Positions 1-6,751 of a stretch of DNA of 12,072 bases are shown here, one piece after another; the stretch's first letter is position 1, and each line of letters begins with the position of its first letter. Under the pieces are notes generated by a model. It made no database searches. It was not told where the DNA came from and saw only the letters and a list, made by a program, of their open reading frames with translations. This DNA comes from Deltaproteobacteria bacterium. GTDB lineage: Bacteria > Bdellovibrionota > UBA1018 > UBA923. The stretch lies in the NCBI GenBank assembly GCA_016194795.1, contig JACQAX010000361.1, positions 1 to 12,072 on the forward strand, given 5' to 3'. Made by a program: the position numbers and the translations under genes.

Positions 1-1074
1 CCAGTCGACGTCGTGGGTGGAGAGCGAGAGCGTGCCGTCGCCTTCGACCTTCGCGCTCATGACGATGAGGTCGGCGCGATCGGTCGTCTTCGGGAAGTAG
101 CCGACGCGGTCGCCATCCGAAATCAGGTGGTCGATGAAGAGCCGGAGCGAGATGCCAATGTCGGTCGTCTCTTTTTCGAGATCGCCATCGAGCTCCGCGC
201 GAAAGCGCGAGATGCCGTCGGTCTGGTTGGCGAGTTTCGTCGCCGCTTCGACGAGCACGGCGCGTTTCTGGCCGATGGCGCGGACGAGTGAAAGAAGCGT
301 GGGCCAGGCGCGATGGGTGGAGGTCGGCGCGCTCGCGAGCTCCTGGGCGAGCACGCTGCCCAGGCGCCAGTGGAAATAGCCGAGTACGTCGAGCTCGAGA
401 AACTGGCGCAGCTCGCTCGTGAAGGGGTTCGACGACTTGATGTCCATGTTGTGCGCGAGCACTTTCTTCATCGAATAGTCGCAGAGACTCGCGTCGCCGA
501 AGGCGCCGCGGCGGGTGGCCGGGTTCGTCGTGTCGATGTGCAGGTCGTGGTAGCCGGCGCCGTCCGAGAGCCCGAGGTGCAGCGAGCCGAGGCCGGCGAC
601 CGTGCCGAGGTGGCGCCACCAGGTGTGGGGGGTGTTTCCGTGCTCGCGGCGCACGATCGAATCGATGTCGTGGCAGAAGTCGTCGCCCAACAGGCGCGAC
701 GCGATGAGCGCGTCGGGGCCGTAGAATTTGATTCCCCACGACGTGCCCGCGTACACCTCGCGCAGGGTGACGATGTAGGGCGCGAGGCGCTGGTCTTCGG
801 CCGCCTTGCGCAGCTGCACGACGGTTTCGAGCAGCGCGGGGGTGAAGCTGCCGTCGAGGAAGTCCCAGAGCGTGGCGCCGGTGAAGGCGCGCGAGTCGGG
901 GACGATCAGCTTCTTCTCGAGCACCGAGCGCGCGAGCAGGTCGCGCGTCGCCGAGTCCAGCGCCTGGTAGCGTGCCGGCGGCGAGGCGATGAACGAAGCG
1001 GGGACTTCGGCGGCGAGTACTGCCCGGGCAAGGCAGCACGCCGCAAGAATGAAGAAGAAGATAGTCTCTCTCAT
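1..1074 (-). CDS. Exported protein of unknown function (3' end outside window)
   Basis: The reverse strand is open from an ATG at 1074 to the window edge, giving 358 codons with no stop, so the C-terminus is missing. The N-terminus is a signal sequence: Arg2, a hydrophobic run FFFILAACC, then a likely signal peptidase I site after VLA at residues 19-21. LAAC at residues 10-13 also fits a lipobox, but its hydrophobic core would be very short. The mature part is mixed charged and hydrophobic, with several His/Asp/Trp-rich stretches, for example residues 135-155 (HDID, RREHG, TWWRH) and 176-181 (HDLHID). I recognise no family and assign no function. Codon use on this strand looks normal for the window, and the opposite-strand frames read as Arg/Val-rich shadow. 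It is divergent from the phospholipase/nuclease-like gene at 1193, with 118 bases between them, so shared regulation is possible. No clear Shine-Dalgarno sequence precedes the ATG. Confidence 0.82.
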   Translation of the reverse strand, partial: MRETIFFFILAACCLARAVLAAEVPASFIASPPARYQALDSATRDLLARSVLEKKLIVPDSRAFTGATLWDFLDGSFTPALLETVVQLRKAAEDQRLAPYIVTLREVYAGTSWGIKFYGPDALIASRLLGDDFCHDIDSIVRREHGNTPHTWWRHLGTVAGLGSLHLGLSDGAGYHDLHIDTTNPATRRGAFGDASLCDYSMKKVLAHNMDIKSSNPFTSELRQFLELDVLGYFHWRLGSVLAQELASAPTSTHRAWPTLLSLVRAIGQKRAVLVEAATKLANQTDGISRFRAELDGDLEKETTDIGISLRLFIDHLISDGDRVGYFPKTTDRADLIVMSAKVEGDGTLSLSTHDVDW

Positions 1075-1192
1075 AGGGGTGCTGCGAAGCGTTATAGTCT
1101 GGTTTTCCAAAAAACTGAACCAAATTCCAGACATATATTGTCGGAAAATATTGCCTCTGTAGCCAATCCCGAAAGGTTCCGAAGAGTTGGCA
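1075..1192. promoter_or_regulatory. AT-rich divergent intergenic region with a small palindrome
   Basis: These 118 bases separate two divergent genes for exported proteins and are clearly more AT-rich than the flanking coding DNA. On the minus strand TATAAC, the complement of 1091-1096, could be a -10 element for the gene starting at 1074, with a weak TTCAGT 17 bases upstream. GACATATATTGTC at 1130-1142 is an inverted repeat (GACA/TGTC) around an AT core and could be an operator or contain the plus-strand -10 (TATATT). TGGTT/AACCA arms flank an A-tract at about 1100-1122. The assignment to promoter function is inference from position and composition. Confidence 0.35.
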
Positions 1193-2439
1193 ATGATAAA
1201 CAGACTTTGGTTGGTTATGGGCGGAGTACTTACTCTAGGCTTTTTTGGCGCTATCGAGCGGGCCCACGCGTGGGGACAGTACGGCCACGAGCAAGGCAAC
1301 GATGCCGCCGTCACGGTGCTCGGCGAGTCCAATGGGCTGGGCCGTTGCTTCGGTGAAAACCGCTACCTCATCCGGCGCATGGCCGTTACCCCCGACATCG
1401 AGTGGAAGAATGACATGATGGCGGTCACGCCCGAGATGAAGGCCAAGAAAGAAGCCGAGAACGAGGCGCTCGTCGCCGCCGGAAAGAAGCCAAAGCCCAT
1501 CTCGAAGATGGTGCTTTCCAAAGAAGACTATTCCAAGCGTCTCGACGACGACAAGTACGAGCACCCGATGCACTTCGACGAAGTGGATGCGTGGGCCCCG
1601 AATCCCGCTTCGGGCGACATCGCCAAGCTTCCGGCGGGAGACTACAAGACCGTCTTCCCGTTCTATAAGAAGAAGCTCAAGGACAACGCCTCGTACGTCA
1701 CCGAGATCGACCCGTCCAAGACGCTCAAAGACCCGTCGAACCCTTCGGTCAACGAGGTCACCGACCACGGCACCGCGCCCTGGCGCGCGCAGCAGATGTT
1801 TCGCCTCGGCGTCGACGCCCTCAAGAAAAAAGACGTGAAGGCGGCGTTCCTCTACCTCGGGACGATGGGCCACTACGTGTGCGACATGTCGCAGCCGTTT
1901 CATGCCAGCCTCAACTACGACGGCCACCACAACGATTCACCCGCGGCGGGCATCCACCACGAGATCGACACCGCAAGTATTTCAATAGCCAGCCGATCGC
2001 CGACACGGAGCTCGTCGCCGAGATCCTCAAGATGATCGATCGCGGCTACCCGAACGTCGCCGGCTTCATCAAGGAGTACGCCGAGCAGTGCAAAGCGGCC
2101 AAGGACCACTCGCCCGCCAGCGGCGGCAAGGGTGATTACTGCACGGTCAGCCCGGCGACGACGCCCGGCGGCCGCGACTCGACTCGCGCGTTGCCGGCGG
2201 CGTACGAGCACGAGCTTGCGAAAAAAGTCATCGGAACGGTGGACGATCGGCTGGGCGAATGCGCGGCCGTGCTCGCGCGCTTCTGGGCCTCGGCTTACGA
2301 GGCGGCCGGCCGGCCCGAGCTTTCGGGCTGCGGCGACGTCAAGTTCGACCAGGGCTACGCGATCCAGAACTACCCGAGAGCCAACGACGCGAAGGCGTAC
2401 GGTTACCTACCCGCGGGCTACACGCCGGGGCACCGTTAA
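1193..2439 (+). pseudogene. Exported zinc-dependent phospholipase C / S1-P1 nuclease-like enzyme, frameshifted
   Basis: Members of this superfamily are secreted phosphodiesterases with a three-zinc site that cleave phospholipids or single-stranded nucleic acids. ATG 1193 is chosen over an in-frame TTG at 1187 because purine-rich GAAGAG precedes it. A signal peptide (residues 1-26, ending AHA) would expose Trp27, the family's usual N-terminal zinc ligand, followed by His32. Other expected ligands are visible: Asp68, His127 (HFDEVD), His227-Asp231-His237 (HYVCDMSQPFH, an HxxxDxxxxxH pattern) and His255-Asp259 (HHEID). GTAPWR near residue 193 is also family-typical. The first frame goes off-family after Asp259 and stops at 2035. 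The second frame, from about 1972, continues sensibly (RKYFNSQPI...) to a stop at 2439. One missing C near 1971 (acccgc read as accgc) would restore about 415 residues. All metal ligands lie before the shift. It may be a real mutation or a sequencing/assembly error. Choosing lipase or nuclease from sequence alone is not safe. Confidence 0.8.
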
Positions 2440-2443
2440 CCGA

Positions 2444-2462
2444 ACCCGTTTCCGCAACGGGT
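2444..2462. terminator. Hairpin after the phospholipase/nuclease-like gene
   Basis: ACCCGTT (2444-2450) and AACGGGT (2456-2462) form a perfect 7-bp stem with a 5-base loop, starting five bases after the stop codon at 2437-2439. There is no U-tract on either strand, so intrinsic termination is not assured. It sits between convergent genes, directly before the heptamer array. Confidence 0.35.
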
Positions 2463-2505
2463 ACCGGTTCCGTTAACCGTCACCCGTTACCCGTTACCCG
2501 GTAAC
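2462..2505. repeat. CGTTACC-type heptamer repeat, copy 1 (convergent junction)
   Basis: From 2471 to 2505 the sequence reads as five heptamers: CGTTAAC, CGTCACC, CGTTACC, CGTTACC, CGGTAAC. It is preceded by TACCGGTTCCGT (2462-2473, sharing its last three bases with the first unit). The last part forms the palindrome GTTACCCGGTAAC (2493-2505), whose final base belongs to the orn stop codon (complement of 2505-2507). It fills the space between the stop codons of two convergent genes. A second copy at 7194-7240 shares the 12-base leader and a following 20-base stretch exactly. The only difference is seven extra bases here (2474-2480). The function is unknown. Being a bidirectional terminator or a REP-like dispersed element are both possible. 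Confidence 0.8.
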
Positions 2506-3104
2506 TATTCCCCTTGTCCGATAGGATTGGGCCCCGCGGCCTTCGGGCGCGCGGCGATCGACTTGCCGTTCGCCGCCGTGAGCGCTTCCATGTTCATGAA
2601 CGCGAGGTAGCCCTTGAGCTCGCCGATCGACTCGAGGACGTCGTCGAGCGCCCGGTGGCCTTCGGCCTTCTCGACGTTGATGTTCCACTTCGAGCGGAAG
2701 ATCTCCTTGAACGAGGTGACGTCGACGACGCGGTAGTGGATCTTCTTGGCGAGGTCGGGCGTGTGCTTGTTGAGGAAGCGCTGGTCGTTGCCGACGCTGT
2801 TGCCGCAGAGGACGACCTTCTCGTTGCCCGGAAAGTGCTTCATGGCGAGCGCGAGCAGCTCTTTTTCGACGACGTCGAGCGGAGTGCCGGTCGCGACGAG
2901 CGCGGTGAGCCCGCTCTTGCCGTGGGTGACCTTGCACCAGTCGTTCATCGCGTCGAGCACCTCTTTGGGCTGATAGACGACGCGATGGTAGGTCTCGAGC
3001 GCCTCGAAGTTCAGGTCGGTGACGATGACCGCGACTTCGAGGATCTTGTCGATGTTTTCGTCCAAGCCCGTCATTTCGAGGTCAACCCAGAACATTTTCT
3101 TCAT
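2505..3104 (-). CDS. orn: Oligoribonuclease (nanoRNA 3'-5' exonuclease)
   Basis: Orn degrades 2-5 nt RNA fragments, including the pGpG made from cyclic di-GMP, to mononucleotides in the cytoplasm. The 199-residue product carries the full DEDDh exonuclease signature: Asp8 and Glu10 in WVDLEMTGL, Asp107 in GNSVGNDQRF, and His150 and Asp155 in HRALDD. Tyr124 in HYR matches a conserved active-site-region residue of the family. The ATG at 3104 is chosen because the family begins just before WVDLEMTG. The frame is open further upstream but runs inside glk. The usual family length is about 180 residues, so the last 20 or so (AANGKSIAARPKAAGPNP...) form a low-complexity tail of unknown role. It lies 8 bases downstream of glk on the same strand, so cotranscription is likely. 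A TATAGT hexamer (complement of 3112-3117) 7 bases before the ATG could also give it its own start. Confidence 0.95.
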   Translation of the reverse strand: MKKMFWVDLEMTGLDENIDKILEVAVIVTDLNFEALETYHRVVYQPKEVLDAMNDWCKVTHGKSGLTALVATGTPLDVVEKELLALAMKHFPGNEKVVLCGNSVGNDQRFLNKHTPDLAKKIHYRVVDVTSFKEIFRSKWNINVEKAEGHRALDDVLESIGELKGYLAFMNMEALTAANGKSIAARPKAAGPNPIGQGE

Positions 3105-3111
3105 GCCGACT

Positions 3112-3117
3112 ACTATA
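3112..3117 (-). promoter_or_regulatory. Possible -10 element just upstream of orn
   Basis: TATAGT on the minus strand overlaps the glk stop codon and ends 7 bases before the orn ATG. It has no obvious -35 partner in the glk 3' end. With the usual distance from -10 to transcription start, the transcript would begin at or next to the start codon. This is inference from a short motif. Confidence 0.25.
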
Positions 3118-4123
3118 CACCGGCGCTGAGCGCCGCGCCATAGAGCGCCGCCAGCGGGTCGACGATTCCGAAGACGGGCATGGGCTTGAGGATCCCGCTC
3201 ATCCGTCCTTTGCTGTTGAGGCCTTTGAAGAACGACGGGCGCTTGAAGAGCTCGAGGATGTTCGGGATGATCCCGCCGCCGACGTAGACTCCGCCCGTGC
3301 TCACGCACTTGAGCGCCAGATTGCCCGCCTCGGCGCCGACGAAGAACAGCCACAGGTCAAAGGCGCGCACGCAGATGCGATGCTCGCCCGAGATCGCGAA
3401 CGCCGCGATGATCGGCGACGGGTCGACGCCCGGCTCGGCGAGCTTGCGCTCGAGCTCCGGCGGCTCGTGCTCGCGCCCGGTTTCCTTGAGGAAGCGATAG
3501 AGGCGGTGGATGCCCGGGCCGGAGGCCACGTGCTCCCAGCTCACGTGCTCGTGGCGCGGCCAGAGCCAGCGCAGCAGCTCGATCTGCTCGTCGTCCTGGG
3601 GGCCGAAGTCGGCGTGCCCGCCCTCCGACGGCGAGACGACGTGGCGGGCGCCGTCCCAGATCAGCATGGCTTCACCGAGGCCCGTGCCCGGGGCGATGAG
3701 CGCTTTGTTGGCGAGCGGCTCCGACTCTCCGGGTACGCCCGTTCGCAGCGTCGAGAGCCCCCGATCGTTCTCGAGCGCGCGGATCCCGTGCGCGGTGGCC
3801 TCGAGGTCGTTGAGCAGCCGGACCGGTCCGACGTCGACGTGGTGGCGCAGCTCGTGCTCGATCTCGAAGGCGTCGAGGCTCCAGGGGAGATTCACCGTCT
3901 TGCAGCGGCCATTGTGCACCGGACCGGGGACGCCGAAAGCAGCGGAGTCCAGACGCGTCTTGCCCAGGCCGACCTCGTTGAGATACCGGCCCAGCACCTC
4001 CGAGAGGCTCGTGAACTCCGCGCTCGAGTAACGGCGCAACGAACGCACCGAGACCGCATTGCCGTGCACTTCGCACAACGCAAGATTCACTTTCGTGCCG
4101 CCGACGTCTCCCGCCAAAATCAT
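3113..4123 (-). CDS. glk: Glucokinase (E. coli Glk-type)
   Basis: This enzyme phosphorylates glucose with ATP to glucose 6-phosphate in the cytoplasm. The product is 336 residues (E. coli Glk is 321). It has the phosphate-binding motif AGDVGGTK at residues 4-11, GVPGPV at 64-69, NLPW at 78-81, catalytic Asp106 in LLNDLEATAHGI, APGTGLGEA at 144-152, sugar-binding SEGGHADFGP at 166-175, and a C-terminal GGVYVGGGIIPN segment. The ATG at 4123 places the phosphate-binding strand at the very N-terminus, as in the family. An ATG 15 codons further up would add an atypical basic leader. It is the first gene of a minus-strand pair with orn, and divergent from the AI-2E-family gene by 68 bases. TAAAAG (complement of 4131-4136) lies 7 bases before the ATG and could be a weak -10. 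It pairs metabolically with the glycogen-debranching-type enzyme at the right edge of the window. Confidence 0.93.
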   Translation of the reverse strand: MILAGDVGGTKVNLALCEVHGNAVSVRSLRRYSSAEFTSLSEVLGRYLNEVGLGKTRLDSAAFGVPGPVHNGRCKTVNLPWSLDAFEIEHELRHHVDVGPVRLLNDLEATAHGIRALENDRGLSTLRTGVPGESEPLANKALIAPGTGLGEAMLIWDGARHVVSPSEGGHADFGPQDDEQIELLRWLWPRHEHVSWEHVASGPGIHRLYRFLKETGREHEPPELERKLAEPGVDPSPIIAAFAISGEHRICVRAFDLWLFFVGAEAGNLALKCVSTGGVYVGGGIIPNILELFKRPSFFKGLNSKGRMSGILKPMPVFGIVDPLAALYGAALSAGV

Positions 4124-4191
4124 TACCGTTCTTTTACGGGAGCGTTCACGAGAGCACAAGCACGGCATGATTCTTTCATGGCTTTCGGGGC
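4124..4191. promoter_or_regulatory. Divergent promoter region between glk and the AI-2E-family gene
   Basis: These 68 bases must hold the start signals for both transcription units. CATGA/TCATG arms at 4166-4170 and 4176-4180 form a perfect 5-bp inverted repeat with a 5-base spacer, 11 bases before the plus-strand ATG. CCGT/ACGG arms flank a T-run at about 4126-4139 next to glk. Either could be an operator. No strong -35/-10 pair is evident for the plus strand. Confidence 0.3.
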
Positions 4192-5304
4192 ATGCAGACG
4201 TTTCCGCGGGGGCTAACCATCTTGTCGCTTCTCACCGTCGTGCTCTGGGGCGTGGCCGAGGCGCGCCCGTTTCTCGTGCCGCTGAGCATCGCGGCGCTGC
4301 TTGCGTTTCTGATCTCGCCCGTCGTCGCGGTGCTGCGGCGCCTGCGCGTTCCCGAATGGCTCGCGATCGGAGTCGGCGCTCTCATGCTCGTGCTTCCGCT
4401 GCTGGGGCTCGGCTATCTCATGTTCGCCCAGACTCAGGCGCTGGCCCGCGACTTTCCGGGCATCGTCGTCAGCGTGAAGGGGATGCTCGACCGTTTCGGC
4501 GTCGCGCGCCATTTCAACGTCGACAACCTCGTGGCTCGCGCCGTGAGCAGCGCCGGTGAGGGCGTGCAGCTGCTGCTTTCGGGGCTCGGCGCGGTGCTGA
4601 ACGCCGGCTCGCAGGCGGCGCTCATACTGCTTTTCTCGATCCTGATGCTGGCCTCGCGCATCCAGCTGCGCACCAGCGCCGAGCGCATCCTCGCGCGCAA
4701 CGAGAGCATCCGAGCGGCGGCCATGCTCGACGCGATGACTCATCTCGTATCCCGTTTCCTGTTCGCGCGCTTTGCCATCGTGCTGATCATCGGGGGCGCC
4801 GACTTCATCGTGCTGGCCGCGTTCGGCGTGAACTACGCGCCGCTTCTGGCGGCGTTTCTCGGCGTCATGACGTCGGTGCCCATGATCGGCTTCGTCATCT
4901 CCGTCATCCCGCCGATCGCGGTGGCGCTGGCGATGCACAAGTCGCTGGCGGCGCTCGTGGGCATGTTCGGCGCGCTCATCGCGATGTCGGCTATCGAGGG
5001 CAACGTGCTCACGCCGAAATTCGTCGGCAAGCAGATCAACCTGAACGCGCTGTCGGCGTTCGTCGGGCTTTTCGCGGGTGGTCTTCTCTGGGGCCTGTGG
5101 GGGATGCTGCTGGCCAGTCCCATTCTCGGCATCCTGCGCATCGTGTTCATGGCCAGCCCGCGCCTCCAGCCCTGGGGCGAGCTGCTCGCCGATCGCACCG
5201 CCGACGACGGGCTCGTCACCCGCCTTCGGGCGCGGCGCCCGCGGCCTCCGCGCCCGACGACGTCGCCGCGCCCGCCGCAATCCCCTCGCGCGGGCCATGC
5301 CTGA
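4192..5304 (+). CDS. AI-2E family (PerM/YdiK-like) inner-membrane transporter
   Basis: This is a 370-residue polytopic membrane protein. Hydrophobic segments lie at about residues 8-20, 28-48, 57-78, 124-155, 190-212, 215-245, 250-270 and 285-320, the architecture of the AI-2E/PerM family. The family signature near the C-terminal pore is clear: EGNVLTPKFVGKQINLNALS (269-288) followed by LFAGGLLWGLWGMLLASP (293-310). Members are proposed exporters or sodium/proton-coupled permeases of varied substrates; the name does not prove autoinducer transport. After residue 343 the protein ends in a positively charged Arg/Pro/Ser-rich tail of about 27 residues, unusual for the family and probably cytoplasmic. 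The ATG at 4192 is preceded by GGGG. It heads a plus-strand operon: the next start codon lies 17 bases after its stop. Confidence 0.9.
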   Translation: MQTFPRGLTILSLLTVVLWGVAEARPFLVPLSIAALLAFLISPVVAVLRRLRVPEWLAIGVGALMLVLPLLGLGYLMFAQTQALARDFPGIVVSVKGMLDRFGVARHFNVDNLVARAVSSAGEGVQLLLSGLGAVLNAGSQAALILLFSILMLASRIQLRTSAERILARNESIRAAAMLDAMTHLVSRFLFARFAIVLIIGGADFIVLAAFGVNYAPLLAAFLGVMTSVPMIGFVISVIPPIAVALAMHKSLAALVGMFGALIAMSAIEGNVLTPKFVGKQINLNALSAFVGLFAGGLLWGLWGMLLASPILGILRIVFMASPRLQPWGELLADRTADDGLVTRLRARRPRPPRPTTSPRPPQSPRAGHA

Positions 5305-5309
5305 TCTGG

Positions 5310-5315
5310 TAGAGT
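5310..5315 (+). promoter_or_regulatory. Possible -10 element 6 bases before the SDR start
   Basis: TAGAGT, preceded by TG, ends 6 bases before the ATG at 5322, and no convincing Shine-Dalgarno sequence lies in between. The short gap to the upstream gene suggests an operon, but this hexamer would also fit an internal leaderless start. Weak motif evidence only. Confidence 0.22.
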
Positions 5316-5321
5316 GCGCAC

Positions 5322-6074
5322 ATGGTCCTCATCACGGGAGCGAGCAGTGGCATCGGCGAAGCCTGCGCGAGAATCTTCGCGGTCGACCCGCGCACGCGCG
5401 GCTTGATCCTCGTCGCGCGCCGCAAGGAGCGGCTCGACAAGCTGGCCCAGGAGCTGGCGCGCAAGCGCGACTTCGAGGTGCGTGTTTTCGAGCTCGACGT
5501 GCGCAAGCGCAGGCAGATCGAGTCGTGGGCGAAAAAAGAGAGCGAGCTGCTCGGGAAGGTGAGCGTGCTCGTCAATAACGCCGGCCTCGCGGCCGGCTTC
5601 GCTCCCATTCAGGAAGGCAAGCTCGACGACTGGGACGCGACGATCGACACGAACGTGAAGGGGCTGCTCTACGTCACGCACGCGGTGCTTCCGCATTTCA
5701 TCGAGAAGAACGAGGGCCACATCGTGAACCTCGGCTCGGTGGCGGGTTACGAGGTCTATCCCAAGGGCAACATCTACTGCGCCTCGAAGCACGCCGTGAA
5801 GGCGATCACCGAGTCGTTGCGCGTCGACCTGCTCGGCACGAAGATCCGCGTGTCGTCGGTAAGCCCGGGAATGGTCGAGACCGAGTTCAGCCGGGTGCGC
5901 ATGGGCGACCAGCGCAAGGCCGACGCCGTGTATGCCGGCATGACGCCGCTGACCGCGTCCGACATCGCCGAGTGCATCCACTGGTGCGTGCGCCGGCCGA
6001 AGCACGTGAACATCCAGGACATGATCATCTATCCCACCGATCAGGCCAAACCCACGCTGGTGGCGCGCAAATGA
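5322..6074 (+). CDS. Short-chain dehydrogenase/reductase (classical SDR, YdfG-like)
   Basis: This is a 250-residue cytoplasmic NAD(P)-dependent oxidoreductase with a Rossmann fold. Visible signatures are the dinucleotide-binding TGASSGIG (residues 5-12), the adenine-contacting DV at 59-60, NNAG (85-88), active-site Asn111, Ser139 and the YxxxK pair Tyr152/Lys156 in YCASKHAVK, then SPG at 181-183. VARRKERL (31-38), with basic residues after the second strand, favours NADP(H). The overall pattern resembles the YdfG group of serine/3-hydroxy acid dehydrogenases, but the substrate cannot be read from the sequence. The ATG at 5322 is the first possible start: an in-frame TAG lies at 5310-5312. Its stop overlaps the start of the Nudix gene (ATGA at 6071-6074), a sign of translational coupling. 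Confidence 0.93.
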   Translation: MVLITGASSGIGEACARIFAVDPRTRGLILVARRKERLDKLAQELARKRDFEVRVFELDVRKRRQIESWAKKESELLGKVSVLVNNAGLAAGFAPIQEGKLDDWDATIDTNVKGLLYVTHAVLPHFIEKNEGHIVNLGSVAGYEVYPKGNIYCASKHAVKAITESLRVDLLGTKIRVSSVSPGMVETEFSRVRMGDQRKADAVYAGMTPLTASDIAECIHWCVRRPKHVNIQDMIIYPTDQAKPTLVARK

Positions 6075-6601
6075 ACGCGAAGGCGCGTGGCCCCATCCAC
6101 AAGCGCATCCCCGAAGGCGACTCGCGCGAGCGGCTCGTGTGCGAGGAGTGCGACTTCATCTTCTACGACAACCCGAAGCTCGTCGTCGGCGCCGTCGTGA
6201 TCGCCGCCGACGGCCGGTTTCTGCTCTGCCGCCGCGCGATCGAGCCGTCGAAAGGGCTGTGGACGATCCCCGCCGGCTTCATGGAGCTCGGCGAAACGCC
6301 CGAGCAGGGCGCCGCGCGCGAAGCGAGCGAGGAGGCGTGCGCCGAGATCGAGATCGATGCGCTTCTGGCCGTGTACTCGGTGCCTCGCATCTCGCAGGTG
6401 CAGCTCATCTACCGCGCGCGGCTCGGCGGCGGCGAACGTTTCGCGCCCGGGGTCGAGTCGCTCGAGACCCGGCTGTTTTCCTGGGATGAGATCCCCTGGA
6501 GCGAGCTGGCGTTTCCGTCGGTGACCTGGGCTTTACGGCATTTCGATGAGATGCGCGGAAAAACGGAGTTTGCGCCCCGCCTGAACCCTGAGAAAACCTG
6601 A
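6071..6601 (+). CDS. Nudix hydrolase with N-terminal CxxC element
   Basis: Nudix enzymes hydrolyse nucleoside diphosphates linked to another moiety (NADH, ADP-ribose, Ap4A, oxidised nucleotides) in the cytoplasm. The 176-residue product starts with CEEC (residues 24-27), part of a small zinc-ribbon-like element as in the NudC/YjhB-type group. A complete Nudix box follows: Gly69, Glu75, Arg83-Glu84 and Glu87-Glu88 (GFMELGETPEQGAAREASEE). Cys90 stands where the consensus has Gly, a common variation. The substrate is not predictable; NAD- or ADP-ribose-type compounds are reasonable by family. The ATG at 6071 overlaps the SDR stop by four bases. The frame is open further upstream, but only as a shadow inside the SDR gene. 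It is the last gene of the plus-strand operon; its ATG overlap implies coupled expression with the dehydrogenase. Confidence 0.92.
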   Translation: MNAKARGPIHKRIPEGDSRERLVCEECDFIFYDNPKLVVGAVVIAADGRFLLCRRAIEPSKGLWTIPAGFMELGETPEQGAAREASEEACAEIEIDALLAVYSVPRISQVQLIYRARLGGGERFAPGVESLETRLFSWDEIPWSELAFPSVTWALRHFDEMRGKTEFAPRLNPEKT

Positions 6602-6625
6602 ATGCGTTTAGGCCGTTGCGGGCGC

Positions 6626-6649
6626 ACGGCGGCGGCCCACGGGCGCCGT
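6626..6649 (+). terminator. Weak hairpin downstream of the Nudix gene
   Basis: ACGGCG (6626-6631) pairs with CGCCGT (6644-6649) around a GC-rich 12-base loop, 25 bases after the stop codon, and is followed by TATT only. It is placed to end the three-gene operon but lacks a proper U-tract. Confidence 0.25.
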
Positions 6650-6715
6650 TATTCCGGCGGCTCGTTGCTGATCGCCCGTGGTAAACGAAATCCATCATTA
6701 TATGCGCGAGCGGCG

Positions 6716-6745
6716 TTGCTACTCACGCCGACTCGCGTGTAAAAT
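6716..6745 (+). promoter_or_regulatory. Promoter for the small membrane protein (TTGCTA-18-TAAAAT)
   Basis: TTGCTA (6716-6721) and TAAAAT (6740-6745) are separated by 18 bases, a good sigma-70-type arrangement. The -10 ends 6 bases before the ATG at 6752, so transcription would begin at or next to the start codon and the mRNA would be leaderless. Confidence 0.45.
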
Positions 6746-6751
6746 GACGGT

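Noticed and set aside
13..1356. Long plus-strand open frames opposite the first gene (Arg/Val/Glu-rich)
   Set aside because: They are GC-driven shadows of the minus-strand gene, which has a signal peptide and normal protein composition; the shadows have none and cross the AT-rich intergenic region.
4213..5298. Long minus-strand open frame opposite the AI-2E-family gene
   Set aside because: It is highly charged Arg/His/Asp/Gln sequence, the typical reverse complement of a membrane protein gene in GC-rich DNA.
4192..5304. Quorum-sensing autoinducer-2 export system
   Set aside because: The family name is historical; no luxS or lsr-type genes are present, and members move diverse substrates.
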